Virus record (IMG/VR): IMGVR_UViG_3300046512_000280
Location: 1 to 27,312 of that record
Reading direction: 5' to 3' (one strand)
Source: a virus
DNA: 27,312 bases
Shown piece by piece: positions 15,258 to 23,230 of this stretch. How positions within the stretch are numbered: position 1 is the first letter of the stretch; every line of letters begins with the position of its first letter. The translations under genes and the position numbers were made by a program. The notes below the pieces were generated by a model. That model ran no database searches. It had not been told where the DNA came from and worked only from the letters and a program-made list of their open reading frames with translations.

Positions 15258-15623
15258 TCATGCAGCCTTCCCCATCAGCAAGCCTTCGATGTTCACGTGT
15301 GCATCATGCAATCGACGGTAGTAGGTCGGCGCGCTACACCCACAGTGCAACATCTTCTGCGACAGAAAGCTTTCATGGTTGCAGTAGTGCTCCCACACCA
15401 CCAGGGCCAACTCAGGTGCAAGGTGCTTATTGACGATCAGCTCAATATCCGCCGACTCATCCAACAACACTCGGCTGCCCCGGGTCCCCCGTATCAGCTC
15501 GCCCTTGCACTCCATCAACATGGCGATCATGTTTCCGCCACTCGCCCCGCCATAGCCTTCAGTCAACGGCGAATGCAGATCCTGCGCCCACAGCTTGAGC
15601 ATCTCATCGATTCGCTTAATCAA
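15258..15623 (-). CDS. Q-like late antiterminator
   Basis: 121 residues from a TTG start at 15623, chosen because GAGGAG lies 7 nt upstream and the previous gene ends there (8-bp overlap). The sequence KRIDEMLKLWAQDLHSP, followed by GGNMIAMLMECKGELIRG and CGCSAPTYYRRLHDAH near the end, resembles the short antitermination proteins of lambdoid Pseudomonas phages; the YYRRLHDAH end looks like a DNA-binding helix. Its place at the end of the early block, before the late terminator, matches lambda Q. It would let polymerase read through the terminator into holin and the genes behind it. Confidence 0.7.
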   Translation of the reverse strand: MIKRIDEMLKLWAQDLHSPLTEGYGGASGGNMIAMLMECKGELIRGTRGSRVLLDESADIELIVNKHLAPELALVVWEHYCNHESFLSQKMLHCGCSAPTYYRRLHDAHVNIEGLLMGKAA

Positions 15624-17832
15624 AGCAAGGCTCCTCGATCGGAGCCTGCTGCAAGGCAGTGTTACTCCCCCACGTAGCAGGCTTCTGATACGCCCACTGC
15701 CGCACACCACTTTTGGGCAATGCCGTCACACGCTTTTTGCGCCAACCCAGCCGATGCATGATCGCACCAACCCGCATCTGCTCCGGCTTGCCCCAATGGC
15801 CAACATCCAACTTGAGGGCCTGACTCAGAATCTCGTTGCCTGTCGTGGTTTCGCCAATCTGCGACTCCTCCAACCAATGCAGTATCGGCCCTTGCCACTC
15901 GTCTACCACAAAGCGCTCGTCCTGGGCCTCGGCAAACATCCACGTCTCATCCTTGGTCACCCACCAGATATCACCTGCTTCATAGCAAAACACCGCCTCG
16001 GCCCATAGCTGGTCGCGAATCTCGCGCAGTGCATCGAGGTCAACCTTGTTGCAGAACACCGGCCAATAACGCCGGTTGCCCGTGGCGTCCTTGAGGTATT
16101 CCTCCTGGTTGGTGGTGCCCACGAAAACACACTGGCGTGGCACGTCATTCGTTCTGCGGCCGTAGCTCTCGCGATAGGTATCGGTGGAGGCCGAAAAAAA
16201 CTGCTTGGCCTTGGTGCTCTCGGCCTTGTTGAAGCTGTCCAGTTCCCCCAACTCGACAATCCACTTGCCGCGAATCGCCTGAAAGCTGTCCTTGTCCCCA
16301 AGGGCAAACGGCGTGTCCATAAACCACTCGCCGCCAAGAATCCCCATCGCCGTGGACTTCCCTTCCCCCTGCCCGCCTTCGAGGATCATCACCGAGTCGG
16401 CCTTGCAGCCAGGGCGCATGACCCGAGCCACCGCAGAAATCGGCCAGCGCTTGCCGACCTTGGCCGAGTACTCACTGGCCTCAACACCGAGCACGTCGGT
16501 CAACCAGCTTTCCAGCCGAGGCACGCGGTCCCAATCCAGCTTCTCCAGATACTCACGCACCGGGTGAAAGGCATGATCATGCGCGACCACACTGACCGCC
16601 TCGATCACATGGGATGCCTTGACCCGCAGGTTGTACTGCTGCGCAAGCCACTTCATCACCCGCATATCATCGATGTCAGCCCAATCCCCTGCACCGCCGC
16701 CATATGGTGCGGCACGCAGCTTGATGATCTTGGAGCTGAACACGCTGTACCCGATCACCCCTGACCAACGCTCATCATTCCCCAGGATCAATTCGACATT
16801 CTGCATATGCGCAATCAGGGCACCGCTTTCACTGCGCGCCAGCATGTCCTTCCAACCGCCCGCAGCCGGTGGCTTGACCACCGCCAAAACCTGCCGACGC
16901 ACCGCTTCCAACCCCTCGGCAACATGCAGGTCGTTGAAGTCGGTCCACTTTTCTTCCCGCTCACCGGAGAAGATTGGCGCGACCACCTGGCCACCCACAA
17001 TCAACGCGGCGTTGTTCGCCTTCTCTTCACCGGGGTTCCAAGGCTCGCCATTCGGCCGCTTGGTCTTCCAGTCATCGTCGCGGCAAATAATAACTGGGCA
17101 GCCGGGAAACTCCTCGCGCATGGCCTTGGACACTGAGAGCAAGTTGCCCGCATCAAAGGCGATAGCCACCGCCATGGAGGTCGCCATGTGAAGGCTAGCG
17201 CCCGTGGCGTAACCCTCACAGATCAACACTGGTTCACCTGGCTCTGGATGTCCGCCGATCAAGTGAAAAGCACCTTCCTTCGACATGCCGGCAGGCCAAT
17301 AAGTCTTATCGCGACCTGTGTCCTCCTGCTTAACAGGGAAGATCACCTGTAGGCCAACGATCTGATGCCGCACGTTGCTCATTGGCACCAACACCGCGCC
17401 AGTGCGCGGTGCATAACGTACCTTGAACCCAACGATCTGCTTTCGATCAAGATAGGCGCTTTTGCCCTTCTCCGGCATGCGCTTGAACAAACCGGCCGCT
17501 CGGTTGGCCGCTCGCCGTGCCGCGTTGGCCGCCACTTCTGTGGCCTTACGCTTGGCGTCTTCCTGTCGGGCACGCATGACTTCGCGCTCTTCGGGACTCA
17601 TACGTCCGGCCTTCACTTTGATCTTTTGCGACTCGCCCGAACGCCAGTCACCGAAGCTACCAAAGATCAGCGTTCCATTCTTCTCGGTGCGATGCTCGTG
17701 GACGACGTACCAACCGTTTTTTTCCTTGCCCTTGTCCTGGGAGGTTTTACAACGGGTTAGTTTGCCGAATACCAACGGCTGCTCAGGCTCAAGTCCGTAG
17801 TCTGCGAATTGCCCTAGAACCTCATCGAGCAT
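15616..17832 (-). CDS. Primase-helicase: TOPRIM plus VapE-type ATPase
   Basis: 738 residues from ATG 17832 (GGGAGG 7 nt upstream). N-terminal half: a DUF-type region, then a TOPRIM domain with VLICEGYATG (Glu206) and ICRDDDW, as in P4-alpha-like primases. C-terminal half: a VapE/D5-like ATPase with GGQGEGKST (Walker A, K492), ELGELD (Walker B) and VGTTNQEEYL (sensor), ending with a winged-helix-like region. It should unwind and prime the element's DNA. It overlaps the genes before and after it, within the early operon, and lies next to the GTAGGACA array, which may be its origin. Confidence 0.88.
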   Translation of the reverse strand: MLDEVLGQFADYGLEPEQPLVFGKLTRCKTSQDKGKEKNGWYVVHEHRTEKNGTLIFGSFGDWRSGESQKIKVKAGRMSPEEREVMRARQEDAKRKATEVAANAARRAANRAAGLFKRMPEKGKSAYLDRKQIVGFKVRYAPRTGAVLVPMSNVRHQIVGLQVIFPVKQEDTGRDKTYWPAGMSKEGAFHLIGGHPEPGEPVLICEGYATGASLHMATSMAVAIAFDAGNLLSVSKAMREEFPGCPVIICRDDDWKTKRPNGEPWNPGEEKANNAALIVGGQVVAPIFSGEREEKWTDFNDLHVAEGLEAVRRQVLAVVKPPAAGGWKDMLARSESGALIAHMQNVELILGNDERWSGVIGYSVFSSKIIKLRAAPYGGGAGDWADIDDMRVMKWLAQQYNLRVKASHVIEAVSVVAHDHAFHPVREYLEKLDWDRVPRLESWLTDVLGVEASEYSAKVGKRWPISAVARVMRPGCKADSVMILEGGQGEGKSTAMGILGGEWFMDTPFALGDKDSFQAIRGKWIVELGELDSFNKAESTKAKQFFSASTDTYRESYGRRTNDVPRQCVFVGTTNQEEYLKDATGNRRYWPVFCNKVDLDALREIRDQLWAEAVFCYEAGDIWWVTKDETWMFAEAQDERFVVDEWQGPILHWLEESQIGETTTGNEILSQALKLDVGHWGKPEQMRVGAIMHRLGWRKKRVTALPKSGVRQWAYQKPATWGSNTALQQAPIEEPCFD

Positions 17833-18049
17833 GGCGGGCCTCCCGCGATTCAACAACGGACTGGCAAATTACACACAGTTCGCAACCCGACAGGGCAAGT
17901 CGGCGAGCCACTGGGATCGGATCGTCGCAACTTACGCAAAACAGGAAAGAATGCGCCGCCAATACAGGTTTGGCGGCGTTACGTGCAGCGAGGGCTTGAT
18001 CAAGTCGCTCCTGCATTAGGTCATTCGCGAAGTCGGCAAGATCAGCCAT
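17822..18049 (-). CDS. TraR/DksA-type zinc-finger protein
   Basis: 75 residues from the MADLADFAND start. A short helical N-terminus is followed by a C4 zinc finger (CVSC and CVIC, 15 residues apart), the DksA/TraR signature. Such small phage or plasmid versions bind RNA polymerase through the secondary channel and shift promoter choice without ppGpp. It overlaps the primase gene by 11 bp and the CII-like gene by 8 bp, so it is part of the early operon. Confidence 0.82.
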   Translation of the reverse strand: MADLADFANDLMQERLDQALAARNAAKPVLAAHSFLFCVSCDDPIPVARRLALSGCELCVICQSVVESREARHAR

Positions 18050-18560
18050 GGTCAGCACCCCGCGTTGTCTGATTGACGTACGTGGCACGGTTGAACATCC
18101 CCAGAAGCCCTTGAATCCCGCGAAACACCTGTAGGCGAATCTCAGCCAGTTCGCGATCCGTCACAATGCCATCGCCGATGCTTTTGGCCCACGTCTCAGC
18201 CAGGTTTGCCACCTGCCGAAAATACTCAGCAATGCCGGTGGTTAAGGTTTCAGGCATGTCATTGGTGTACGCCTCGGCTAGTTCCTGCCAAGTCGTATCA
18301 CCCACCAACGTATGCACCGCATCGAGAATCCGGCGATCCTTCGTCAGCTCCAGGATTTCCCCGAACTCTTGGATGTTTATGGTGTGCGTGGGATGGGTGG
18401 GTGACAACTTGTGCTGCAGCGTGGTCGGGTTACGGCCGGTGGTGGCGGCGATGGCGGCGGCGCCGCCGGGGTAATCTCGTGCGGCATGGTAAAGCGCTAG
18501 ATCGAGCGGCAATATTTCCCGCTGTGCCCGGTCTACTGAACTTAGAGCGATTCGGCTCAT
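18042..18560 (-). CDS. CII-type phage regulatory protein
   Basis: 172 residues. The part GGAAAIAATTGRNPTTLQHK is a helix-turn-helix; NIQEFGEILELTKDRRILDA and the rest are helical, as in the Phage_CII_2 (CP76) family found early in P2-like and lambdoid Pseudomonas phages. It probably regulates lysogeny or early transcription. AAGGAT precedes ATG 18560. Confidence 0.75.
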   Translation of the reverse strand: MSRIALSSVDRAQREILPLDLALYHAARDYPGGAAAIAATTGRNPTTLQHKLSPTHPTHTINIQEFGEILELTKDRRILDAVHTLVGDTTWQELAEAYTNDMPETLTTGIAEYFRQVANLAETWAKSIGDGIVTDRELAEIRLQVFRGIQGLLGMFNRATYVNQTTRGADHG

Positions 18561-18666
18561 GGCATTAATCCTTGAAAGTTGCCAGTGCCGCGCGACATGC
18601 AGTGGTGATACATTTGCCGCGTGGCTTGAAAGGGCCCAAACGCCGGTTAGATCTTCAGGATCGACA

Positions 18667-18887
18667 CCGGCACCGTGCCGGGGCGAACAATCCGTTGTTC
18701 ACTCCTGGCGCAACAGCTGCCCAATCTGTGGTGGAAAAGGCAGCAACACCAAGGCTTCCGAGCCTTGGAAAGCGCGGTAAAAATCGACGGTTTGCATGTG
18801 GTGTGCCCGTCTATCTTTATCGCGACCCGACAGCGCTGTGGTGGTGCGTGCCGGGAGGAACTGGGCGGCCTTTGGGTCGCCTTTTTT
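18667..18887 (+). ncRNA. Structured region with plus-strand terminator, possible antisense RNA
   Basis: The 256-bp gap between cro-like and CII-like genes holds a perfect 15-bp palindrome CCGGCACCGTGCCGG (18667-18681) and an 8-bp hairpin CCAAGGCT-TCCG-AGCCTTGG (18749-18768). It ends in an intrinsic terminator on the plus strand (18864-18887) that lies inside the last codons of the cro-like gene. A plus-strand RNA here would be antisense to the early transcript. A reading frame over the same stretch (18572-18895, 107 residues) is Arg/Pro-rich and I do not trust it. A C4-type antisense RNA or an Ash-like small protein are other options. Confidence 0.4.
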
Positions 18888-19125
18888 CTACTTGATCTGC
18901 TCTAGTTTCAGGAATTGTGTCGGTGATACCAAAATGCTCCAGCACCTCGGTTAAGGAAACGCAGCCATCGCTTTCGCGAGTCAATGATTTGAGCAGAGAA
19001 ACGCTTGGGTCTTTGCTTCCGTATTTGACATGGATGCGCAGGTAGCTCTCAGCGATTCCGCAACGGCTGGCATAAGCCGCAGCTGCTTGAGAATCCATTT
19101 GGTTGATGTAGTCACGAAGCTTCAT
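18817..19125 (-). CDS. cro: Cro-like repressor
   Basis: 102 residues from ATG 19125, with AGGGGG 7 nt upstream. LRDYINQMDSQAAAAYASRC, followed by GIAESYLRIHVKYGSKDPS, is a helix-turn-helix of the YdaS/Cro type. The last 25 residues (EKRRPKGRPVPPGTHHH region) are basic and coincide with the plus-strand terminator, so they may be poorly conserved. First gene of the leftward early operon, divergent from the repressor. Confidence 0.8.
   Translation of the reverse strand: MKLRDYINQMDSQAAAAYASRCGIAESYLRIHVKYGSKDPSVSLLKSLTRESDGCVSLTEVLEHFGITDTIPETRADQVEKRRPKGRPVPPGTHHHSAVGSR
18864..18887 (+). terminator. Intrinsic terminator, plus strand
   Basis: GGCGGCC-TTTG-GGTCGCC stem of 7 bp (one G-T pair) followed directly by six T. 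Confidence 0.72.
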
Positions 19126-19145
19126 TTGTGTACCCCCTGCAGCGC

Positions 19146-19174
19146 AATTTAACCTCAAAGGTTATTTTTTACAA
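19146..19174 (-). promoter_or_regulatory. Leftward early promoter with embedded operator
   Basis: Minus strand TTGTAA (19174-19169), 17-bp spacer, TAAATT (19151-19146). The spacer is filled by TAACCTTTGAGGTTA, so a bound repressor would block polymerase. It drives the cro-like gene. Confidence 0.65.
19150..19164. promoter_or_regulatory. Repressor operator 1
   Basis: TAACCTCAAAGGTTA, a perfect palindrome around 3 central bases. The same pattern recurs at 19190, 20915 and 20946. Confidence 0.75.
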
Positions 19175-19189
19175 TACCAAAATGGACAT

Positions 19190-19204
19190 TCACCTTGTAG
19201 GTTA
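19190..19204. promoter_or_regulatory. Repressor operator 2
   Basis: TCACCTTGTAGGTTA differs from operator 1 by one base in the left arm, besides the centre. Its centre is 40 bp from operator 1, close to four turns, and 20 bp before the repressor start codon, so it could mediate autoregulation. Confidence 0.68.
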
Positions 19205-19223
19205 ATTCGCCCATCATTTGCGC

Positions 19224-19871
19224 ATGAAAATTTCAGATACTCGCCTCCAAAATTTTCGAAGAGTCTTGACCGATAAGAAACTTCGACTGATCGATGTTGC
19301 CGAATTACTTGGCAAGGCTCCTGCACAAGTCAGCGCCTTCGGGGGAAGGAACCCTACTAAAGGAATAGGTGACCAGATTGCTCGTGAAATCGAAAAAGCT
19401 CTAGATCTGCACAGCGGCTATCTCGATATGCCATTCGGAATCGGTGAATTTACAAATGCTACGGTGTTAAGCCACACAGGAAGAAAATTGCCAGTAATCG
19501 GTTCAATCGCTGCAGGATTGTGGTGTGAGCCAGCTGGGAGTTTTGATCCTCGGGATGCTGAAGAGTGGATCGATGCACCAGGCCCGGTCGGTCCACGGGC
19601 CTTCATTCTTCGGGTCGAGGGCATTAGCATGGAGCCCAAATTTGTCGAAGGCGATAAAATCGTTATTGACCCTTCACTTGATGCCCTACCTGGACATTTC
19701 GTAGCAGCAAAAAGGTCAAGAGACCAAGCAGCAACACTCAAGCAGTTAAGACAGGAAGGAAGCGAGCAATATTTGTTCGCCTTGAATCCGGACTGGCCAG
19801 ATCGGATTATCAAAATGACAGAGGAATGGACTATTTGTGGCCGCGCTCGATGGAAAATCTCCGACCTATAA
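19224..19871 (+). CDS. Self-cleaving S24 prophage repressor (CI/PrtR-like)
   Basis: 215 residues from ATG 19224; no ribosome site is visible, so the message may be leaderless as in lambda cI. Residues about 20-60 form a helix-turn-helix (LIDVAELLGKAPAQVSAFGG). The C-terminal half is a LexA/CI peptidase: cleavage site A97-G98 in SIAAGLW, nucleophile S135 in GISMEP, and K173 in ATLKQL. RecA bound to single-stranded DNA should trigger self-cleavage and induction. It is divergent from the cro-like gene, with matching operators on both sides of the region. In pyocin loci the same kind of repressor (PrtR) holds PrtN off. Confidence 0.9.
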   Translation: MKISDTRLQNFRRVLTDKKLRLIDVAELLGKAPAQVSAFGGRNPTKGIGDQIAREIEKALDLHSGYLDMPFGIGEFTNATVLSHTGRKLPVIGSIAAGLWCEPAGSFDPRDAEEWIDAPGPVGPRAFILRVEGISMEPKFVEGDKIVIDPSLDALPGHFVAAKRSRDQAATLKQLRQEGSEQYLFALNPDWPDRIIKMTEEWTICGRARWKISDL

Positions 19872-19900
19872 AATCGAACTCTCATAAGTAACGGAATATT

Positions 19901-20911
19901 ATGACGGATAACGCAGGCCACATCAAAAATCCTTTGACAGTAATTTCGCGATTTGCAGCTATAGCCGAAATAAGCGGAACAGCAGTACTACCATTTATTT
20001 CACCCGAAAACCAAGCCACATATATATGGTTCTTGATGCTTTTTCCGACACTACTAGTCGGGACATTTTTTGTAACACTCAACTACAACCATAAGACTTT
20101 ATACGCGCCATCAGATTACCAAAATCAAAATCACTTTCTAAATCTTTTCGGCATTGTTACCCCAGATGAGCGTGACAAAAAGCTGAGCGAAGAAGTCGTG
20201 GAAGAAACTGTTCCAGTGGCCGCTGAAACTCAAGGGGCACCAGACAAAACGCTGGAAAACACTTCTACAACTCCTAGAACCTCTGCATCTGAGCTCACGT
20301 CCGACTGTGATGTTGAAGTTCAGACGAGCGACGTTGATAAACCTTTATCTCACAATGAAACTGAGACCTCAGCAGAGCCTGAGGAGCCAGAGTTTTCAGA
20401 TAACGCACCTCAAACAAACTTTGATTTTCAAGCGTTCGCAGAACGAAGCAAAAAAGAATCAATGTTGAAACTTAAAGAAATTGAAAAAAGCGCTATCGAA
20501 AAACTAAGATCCCTTACCGATATAGCTTTTTTTGAAAACGTTAAATTCGAGATACCAGGCTTAAATCAACCATTGATTTTCGATGCTATAGCAGACCAAA
20601 ACGAGACCATTCACATTGCAGAAGTTAAATACTTTGAAAAAATAAAGTTTTCGACTACTCGATTCAACGCAACCATCAACAACGCATACATAGCCGCAAA
20701 AAAAATCTATAGCGTCTCAAACCGTAAAGTTTTATTGCATCTAATCGTTGTGTTAAATAAACCAGGATCCGCTGGCACCTATCATAATATTAGAGTATCT
20801 CTAACCAATTTTTCAGCAAGGTATAACTTGCCCATTAAAATTTATATCACTACCGCCGACCTTCTGGCCTCCGATGACAATGCATGGATCATCGACAGCA
20901 ACCAATCGTAA
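19901..20911 (+). CDS. Membrane-anchored protein with PD-(D/E)xK-like nuclease domain
   Basis: 336 residues, 29 bp after the repressor, so probably made in the lysogen. One or two membrane segments lie near the N-terminus (YIWFLMLFPTLLVGTFFVTL). Residues about 90-180 are acidic, Ser/Thr/Glu-rich and look disordered. The C-terminal domain has a helix, then FDAIADQNETIHIAEVKYF: D228, E241 and K243 fit the D...ExK core of restriction-endonuclease-like folds, followed by an alternating strand/helix pattern. AT-rich compared with its neighbours. Lysogeny genes next to a repressor often protect the host from other phages, so an exclusion role is likely but unproven. The nuclease match is by eye only. 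Confidence 0.7.
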   Translation: MTDNAGHIKNPLTVISRFAAIAEISGTAVLPFISPENQATYIWFLMLFPTLLVGTFFVTLNYNHKTLYAPSDYQNQNHFLNLFGIVTPDERDKKLSEEVVEETVPVAAETQGAPDKTLENTSTTPRTSASELTSDCDVEVQTSDVDKPLSHNETETSAEPEEPEFSDNAPQTNFDFQAFAERSKKESMLKLKEIEKSAIEKLRSLTDIAFFENVKFEIPGLNQPLIFDAIADQNETIHIAEVKYFEKIKFSTTRFNATINNAYIAAKKIYSVSNRKVLLHLIVVLNKPGSAGTYHNIRVSLTNFSARYNLPIKIYITTADLLASDDNAWIIDSNQS

Positions 20912-20935
20912 AAACAACCTAAAAGGTTGTTTTTT
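20911..20935 (+). terminator. Terminator that also resembles a repressor operator
   Basis: ACAACCT-AAA-AGGTTGT with a T-run of six. It ends the repressor transcript. Its core CAACCTAAAAGGTTG (20915-20929) has the same AACCT-N3-AGGTT as the operators, with both end bases changed. Confidence 0.7.
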
Positions 20936-20936
20936 A

Positions 20937-20964
20937 TTGACACATTAACCCTCAGGGTTATTAT
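20937..20964 (+). promoter_or_regulatory. Rightward promoter with embedded operator
   Basis: TTGACA (20937-20942), 16-bp spacer, TATTAT (20959-20964). The operator TAACCCTCAGGGTTA (20946-20960) fills the spacer, the same layout as at the leftward promoter. It should drive the operon beginning at 21001 and be shut by the repressor. Confidence 0.8.
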
Positions 20965-21000
20965 TGCCTCACTCTTCCACCACAGAGCGAGGCAACACCA

Positions 21001-21176
21001 TGCACACCACAGCCACCCTGCACGTCCATCCGGCCGCTGCTAACCCATCCCGCATCATGGAAATTCGCCGCCTAGCGCAGTACCTGGGATGCGCGTTTAT
21101 TCCACACAAACCCAAGCTGGCGGCCCGCACCGCACCTGCACCGTTTGATCCGAACGGCGGAGGGCACGCAGCATGA
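21001..21176 (+). CDS. Small protein of unknown function
   Basis: 58 residues starting MHTTATLHVHPAAANPSRIM. ATG 21001 is used because it follows the promoter and a weak GAGG signal; an upstream frame would begin within the promoter. It contains EIRRLAQYLGCAFIPHKPKL, a basic helix and short strand. First gene of the rightward operon; it ends ATGA into the next. Confidence 0.6.
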
Positions 21177-21763
21177 GCAAGTTCAAACTCGACAACCGCA
21201 CGCTGCAACTCCTCAACGCCCAGGTCAATCTGAGCGAAACGTTCAATCACACTCTGCGGTCGACGCCGCAACGCGAAGCACTGCCGTTTCGCCTGAAGGT
21301 TGAACGGAGCGCCATTGACACCCTCTTCACCTTAGAACTGGGCACCGAGCGCCACACGCTAACCTTGCAGAATGAAAAAAAGATGCACCTTAAGCTGGCC
21401 GACTTTATCGAAGAGATTGCCAACGGCCCGCTTGACCCCAGCAACACAGCCGATCCAGTGAACGCCCCTCACGCTAACCGACAATATGCGCGGTTTGATG
21501 TCGAGAATAGGCAGAAGGTGTTCGAGCTTGTACGCACCGGCGGCTCACTTAGCCTCGACATGGGCTTCGAACTCCCATTGCATGTCGCTATCCACCGCAC
21601 ACAAACACGCCCAGGTATCACTACCATCATGAGCATCGGCGTGAAGCGCCCGCGTACCAAGTGCTTCACTGTGTGCGGCACAGATGTCGAGATCTATGAG
21701 CAAGTAGCCGAATCCATCAATCACCTGGCTGCTGTGGCGACTCCCGCCGCGCATGCTGCCTGA
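21173..21763 (+). CDS. Phage protein of unknown function
   Basis: 196 residues, beta-rich in the centre (RLKVERSAIDTLFTLELGTE, followed by RHTLTLQNEKKM), helical C-terminus. No signal peptide, membrane segment or motif I recognise. ATGA overlap with the gene before it, so translationally coupled within the repressor-controlled operon. Confidence 0.65.
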   Translation: MSKFKLDNRTLQLLNAQVNLSETFNHTLRSTPQREALPFRLKVERSAIDTLFTLELGTERHTLTLQNEKKMHLKLADFIEEIANGPLDPSNTADPVNAPHANRQYARFDVENRQKVFELVRTGGSLSLDMGFELPLHVAIHRTQTRPGITTIMSIGVKRPRTKCFTVCGTDVEIYEQVAESINHLAAVATPAAHAA

Positions 21764-21772
21764 GGTGATGCC

Positions 21773-22057
21773 ATGGAACGCACACTCGCCCAAGCAGCTA
21801 CCAAACTCGGACTCACACGCCCCAAGTTGATCGTGCTCATGCGCGAGAAAGGCCTTCTCAACGCCCGCAACTTGCCGGCCTTCCCAGTTCGCGACCGCGA
21901 ATTCCTGCGGATCAAAGACGGCACCTGGTATCACGAAACCGCTGGCATGCAATACAGCCAATCGACCAAAGTCCGGCAAGCCGGCATGCGCTGGCTAGCC
22001 GAGCAACTGGGCCTCGATTTTCCTGATATTCCGGCCGACAACCGTGACGTGGCCTAG
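21773..22057 (+). CDS. KilAC-type antirepressor-like protein
   Basis: 94 residues. LAQAATKLGLTRPKLIVLMR, then GLLNARNLPAFPVRDREFL and a strand pair IKDGTWYHETAGMQYSQSTK fit the KilA-C domain of phage antirepressors, here without the N-terminal Bro/KilA-N part. GAGGTG precedes ATG 21773. It may bind the repressor or its operators and help induction. Confidence 0.75.
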   Translation: MERTLAQAATKLGLTRPKLIVLMREKGLLNARNLPAFPVRDREFLRIKDGTWYHETAGMQYSQSTKVRQAGMRWLAEQLGLDFPDIPADNRDVA

Positions 22058-22277
22058 GGAGTACGCCCGCCAGATCGTCGCCATGCGCACACGCGAGGAG
22101 CGCAACGCTGCGCTCCTCGAAGTGCCGGAGCATCTGCGGGAGCTGACTAAAACGCACTGCCTGAACGCATGGAATCACCCATCAAGATTCAAACGCAAGG
22201 AGGCCACGCAAGCCCATGACCAACACCAATCAAAACCCACTCCGGCTGATGCCGGCACCGGAAACCGTAACCGTTGA
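22044..22277 (+). CDS. Small protein of unknown function
   Basis: 77 residues from GTG 22044, overlapping the previous gene by 14 bp and the next by 62 bp. The N-terminal half (TWPREYARQIVAMRTREERN, followed by AALLEVPEHLRELTKTHC) is a helical pattern I recall from small Pseudomonas prophage proteins. The C-terminal tail is low complexity. Function unknown. Confidence 0.6.
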   Translation: MTWPREYARQIVAMRTREERNAALLEVPEHLRELTKTHCLNAWNHPSRFKRKEATQAHDQHQSKPTPADAGTGNRNR

Positions 22278-22542
22278 ACTGCTCTACCGCACCTTCGGCG
22301 ATGTGCTTATTCCCTTGGAGAAGCTTCGCCTTCAGTACTTTCGCAATCTCAACGAACAGACGTTCGCGTCCGATCTCGACAACGGCCGCATCCCATTGCC
22401 AGTGACCACGCTCAAAGACAGCCGCAAATCCTTCAAGTACGTCCACATCCGCCATCTGGCGTCGTGGATCGACATCAGAGCCTATTCAGCTGACGAGGAG
22501 CAGGCAAAGAAACAGATAGATTCAACCCCGCAAGACAAGTAA
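22216..22542 (+). CDS. PrtN-family activator, divergent copy
   Basis: 108 residues. From about residue 20: LLYRTFGDVLIPLEKLRLQY, then F..LN...F..DL..GRIPLPVTTL, KS-K..HI..LASWID, matching the second PrtN gene at 24770 along its whole length (IPLE, YF..L, G.I..P.T.L, S.KS.K, HI..LA...D). PrtN activates pyocin genes in P. aeruginosa. This copy has about 15 extra N-terminal residues. AAGGAGG lies 12 nt before ATG 22216, a rather long spacing; ATG 22249 is another option. Confidence 0.75.
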   Translation: MTNTNQNPLRLMPAPETVTVELLYRTFGDVLIPLEKLRLQYFRNLNEQTFASDLDNGRIPLPVTTLKDSRKSFKYVHIRHLASWIDIRAYSADEEQAKKQIDSTPQDK

Positions 22543-22592
22543 CCCAAACGGCTGCCACCACCGGCCGGGTACAACAACCAGGAGCACACCAC

Positions 22593-23012
22593 ATGACCAC
22601 AATTCAGATCTGCGCACTGATCGCCCTCATCTTGCTCGTAGGTCTTACCTATTGGGCTGGCTATCGCGGCGGCTTGATCGATGGCCGCATCGAAGGTATT
22701 GACGAAGGAAAGGCCATTCAGCAATCAGATAACTCAGTAACTATCCAGGATCTGAAGCGATCGCTTGATCAGGCCCAGGCCCACCACAAGCGACTGTACT
22801 CCCACTACGAGCGCGCATTGACTGCTTCAAAACTGGGAGAACCAGAACGCCAAATCCTGCTGGATGTCGCAGAGAAACTGCGTATCGCGGCCGGGACATT
22901 CAGCGCATTTCGCACAGGCAGAAAACTCGAACGAGACACTCTTACGCTCCGCGATCAAGCGCTCACCATGGCAGCCCTTCTGGAGCCGGCAGCTCAGGAG
23001 GAGACAGCATGA
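22593..23012 (+). CDS. Membrane-anchored coiled-coil protein
   Basis: 139 residues with an N-terminal membrane segment (ICALIALILLVGLTYWAGY), a Gly-rich turn, then long helices (IQDLKRSLDQAQAHHKRLYS). AGGAG lies 8 nt before ATG 22593. The shape resembles i-spanins but it sits in the regulatory operon far from the lysis genes. Function unknown. Confidence 0.65.
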   Translation: MTTIQICALIALILLVGLTYWAGYRGGLIDGRIEGIDEGKAIQQSDNSVTIQDLKRSLDQAQAHHKRLYSHYERALTASKLGEPERQILLDVAEKLRIAAGTFSAFRTGRKLERDTLTLRDQALTMAALLEPAAQEETA

Positions 23013-23230
23013 ATCGAGTTAGCCCAATGCTGCGCCTCACCCCAAAGGCTGCCGGCCAGTTGCAGCAGCGATGCACCAAAACCACCAACGAACTGCAGGA
23101 GCTGACTCGTTTTCGTAAAGAGTTCGACCGGCAACTTGTCGCGCTGGTCGGCAATGACGTTATGCGCCAACTCCATAAGGCGACCCACAACGCCCTACTA
23201 CTGGCCGATCTCGTGAAGGAGGCCGCATGA
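23009..23230 (+). CDS. Small helical protein, unknown function
   Basis: 73 residues, entirely helical (LTPKAAGQLQQRCTKTTNEL onward), basic. Good ribosome site GGAGGAG and ATGA overlap with the gene before it, and the same overlap with the gene after it, so it is part of one coupled chain. Confidence 0.65.
   Translation: MNRVSPMLRLTPKAAGQLQQRCTKTTNELQELTRFRKEFDRQLVALVGNDVMRQLHKATHNALLLADLVKEAA

Noticed and set aside
18572-18895. A 107-residue plus-strand gene
   Set aside because: Arg/Pro-rich, no clear start signal, runs into a terminator and overlaps the cro-like gene; structured RNA is at least as likely, though an Ash-like protein is not excluded.
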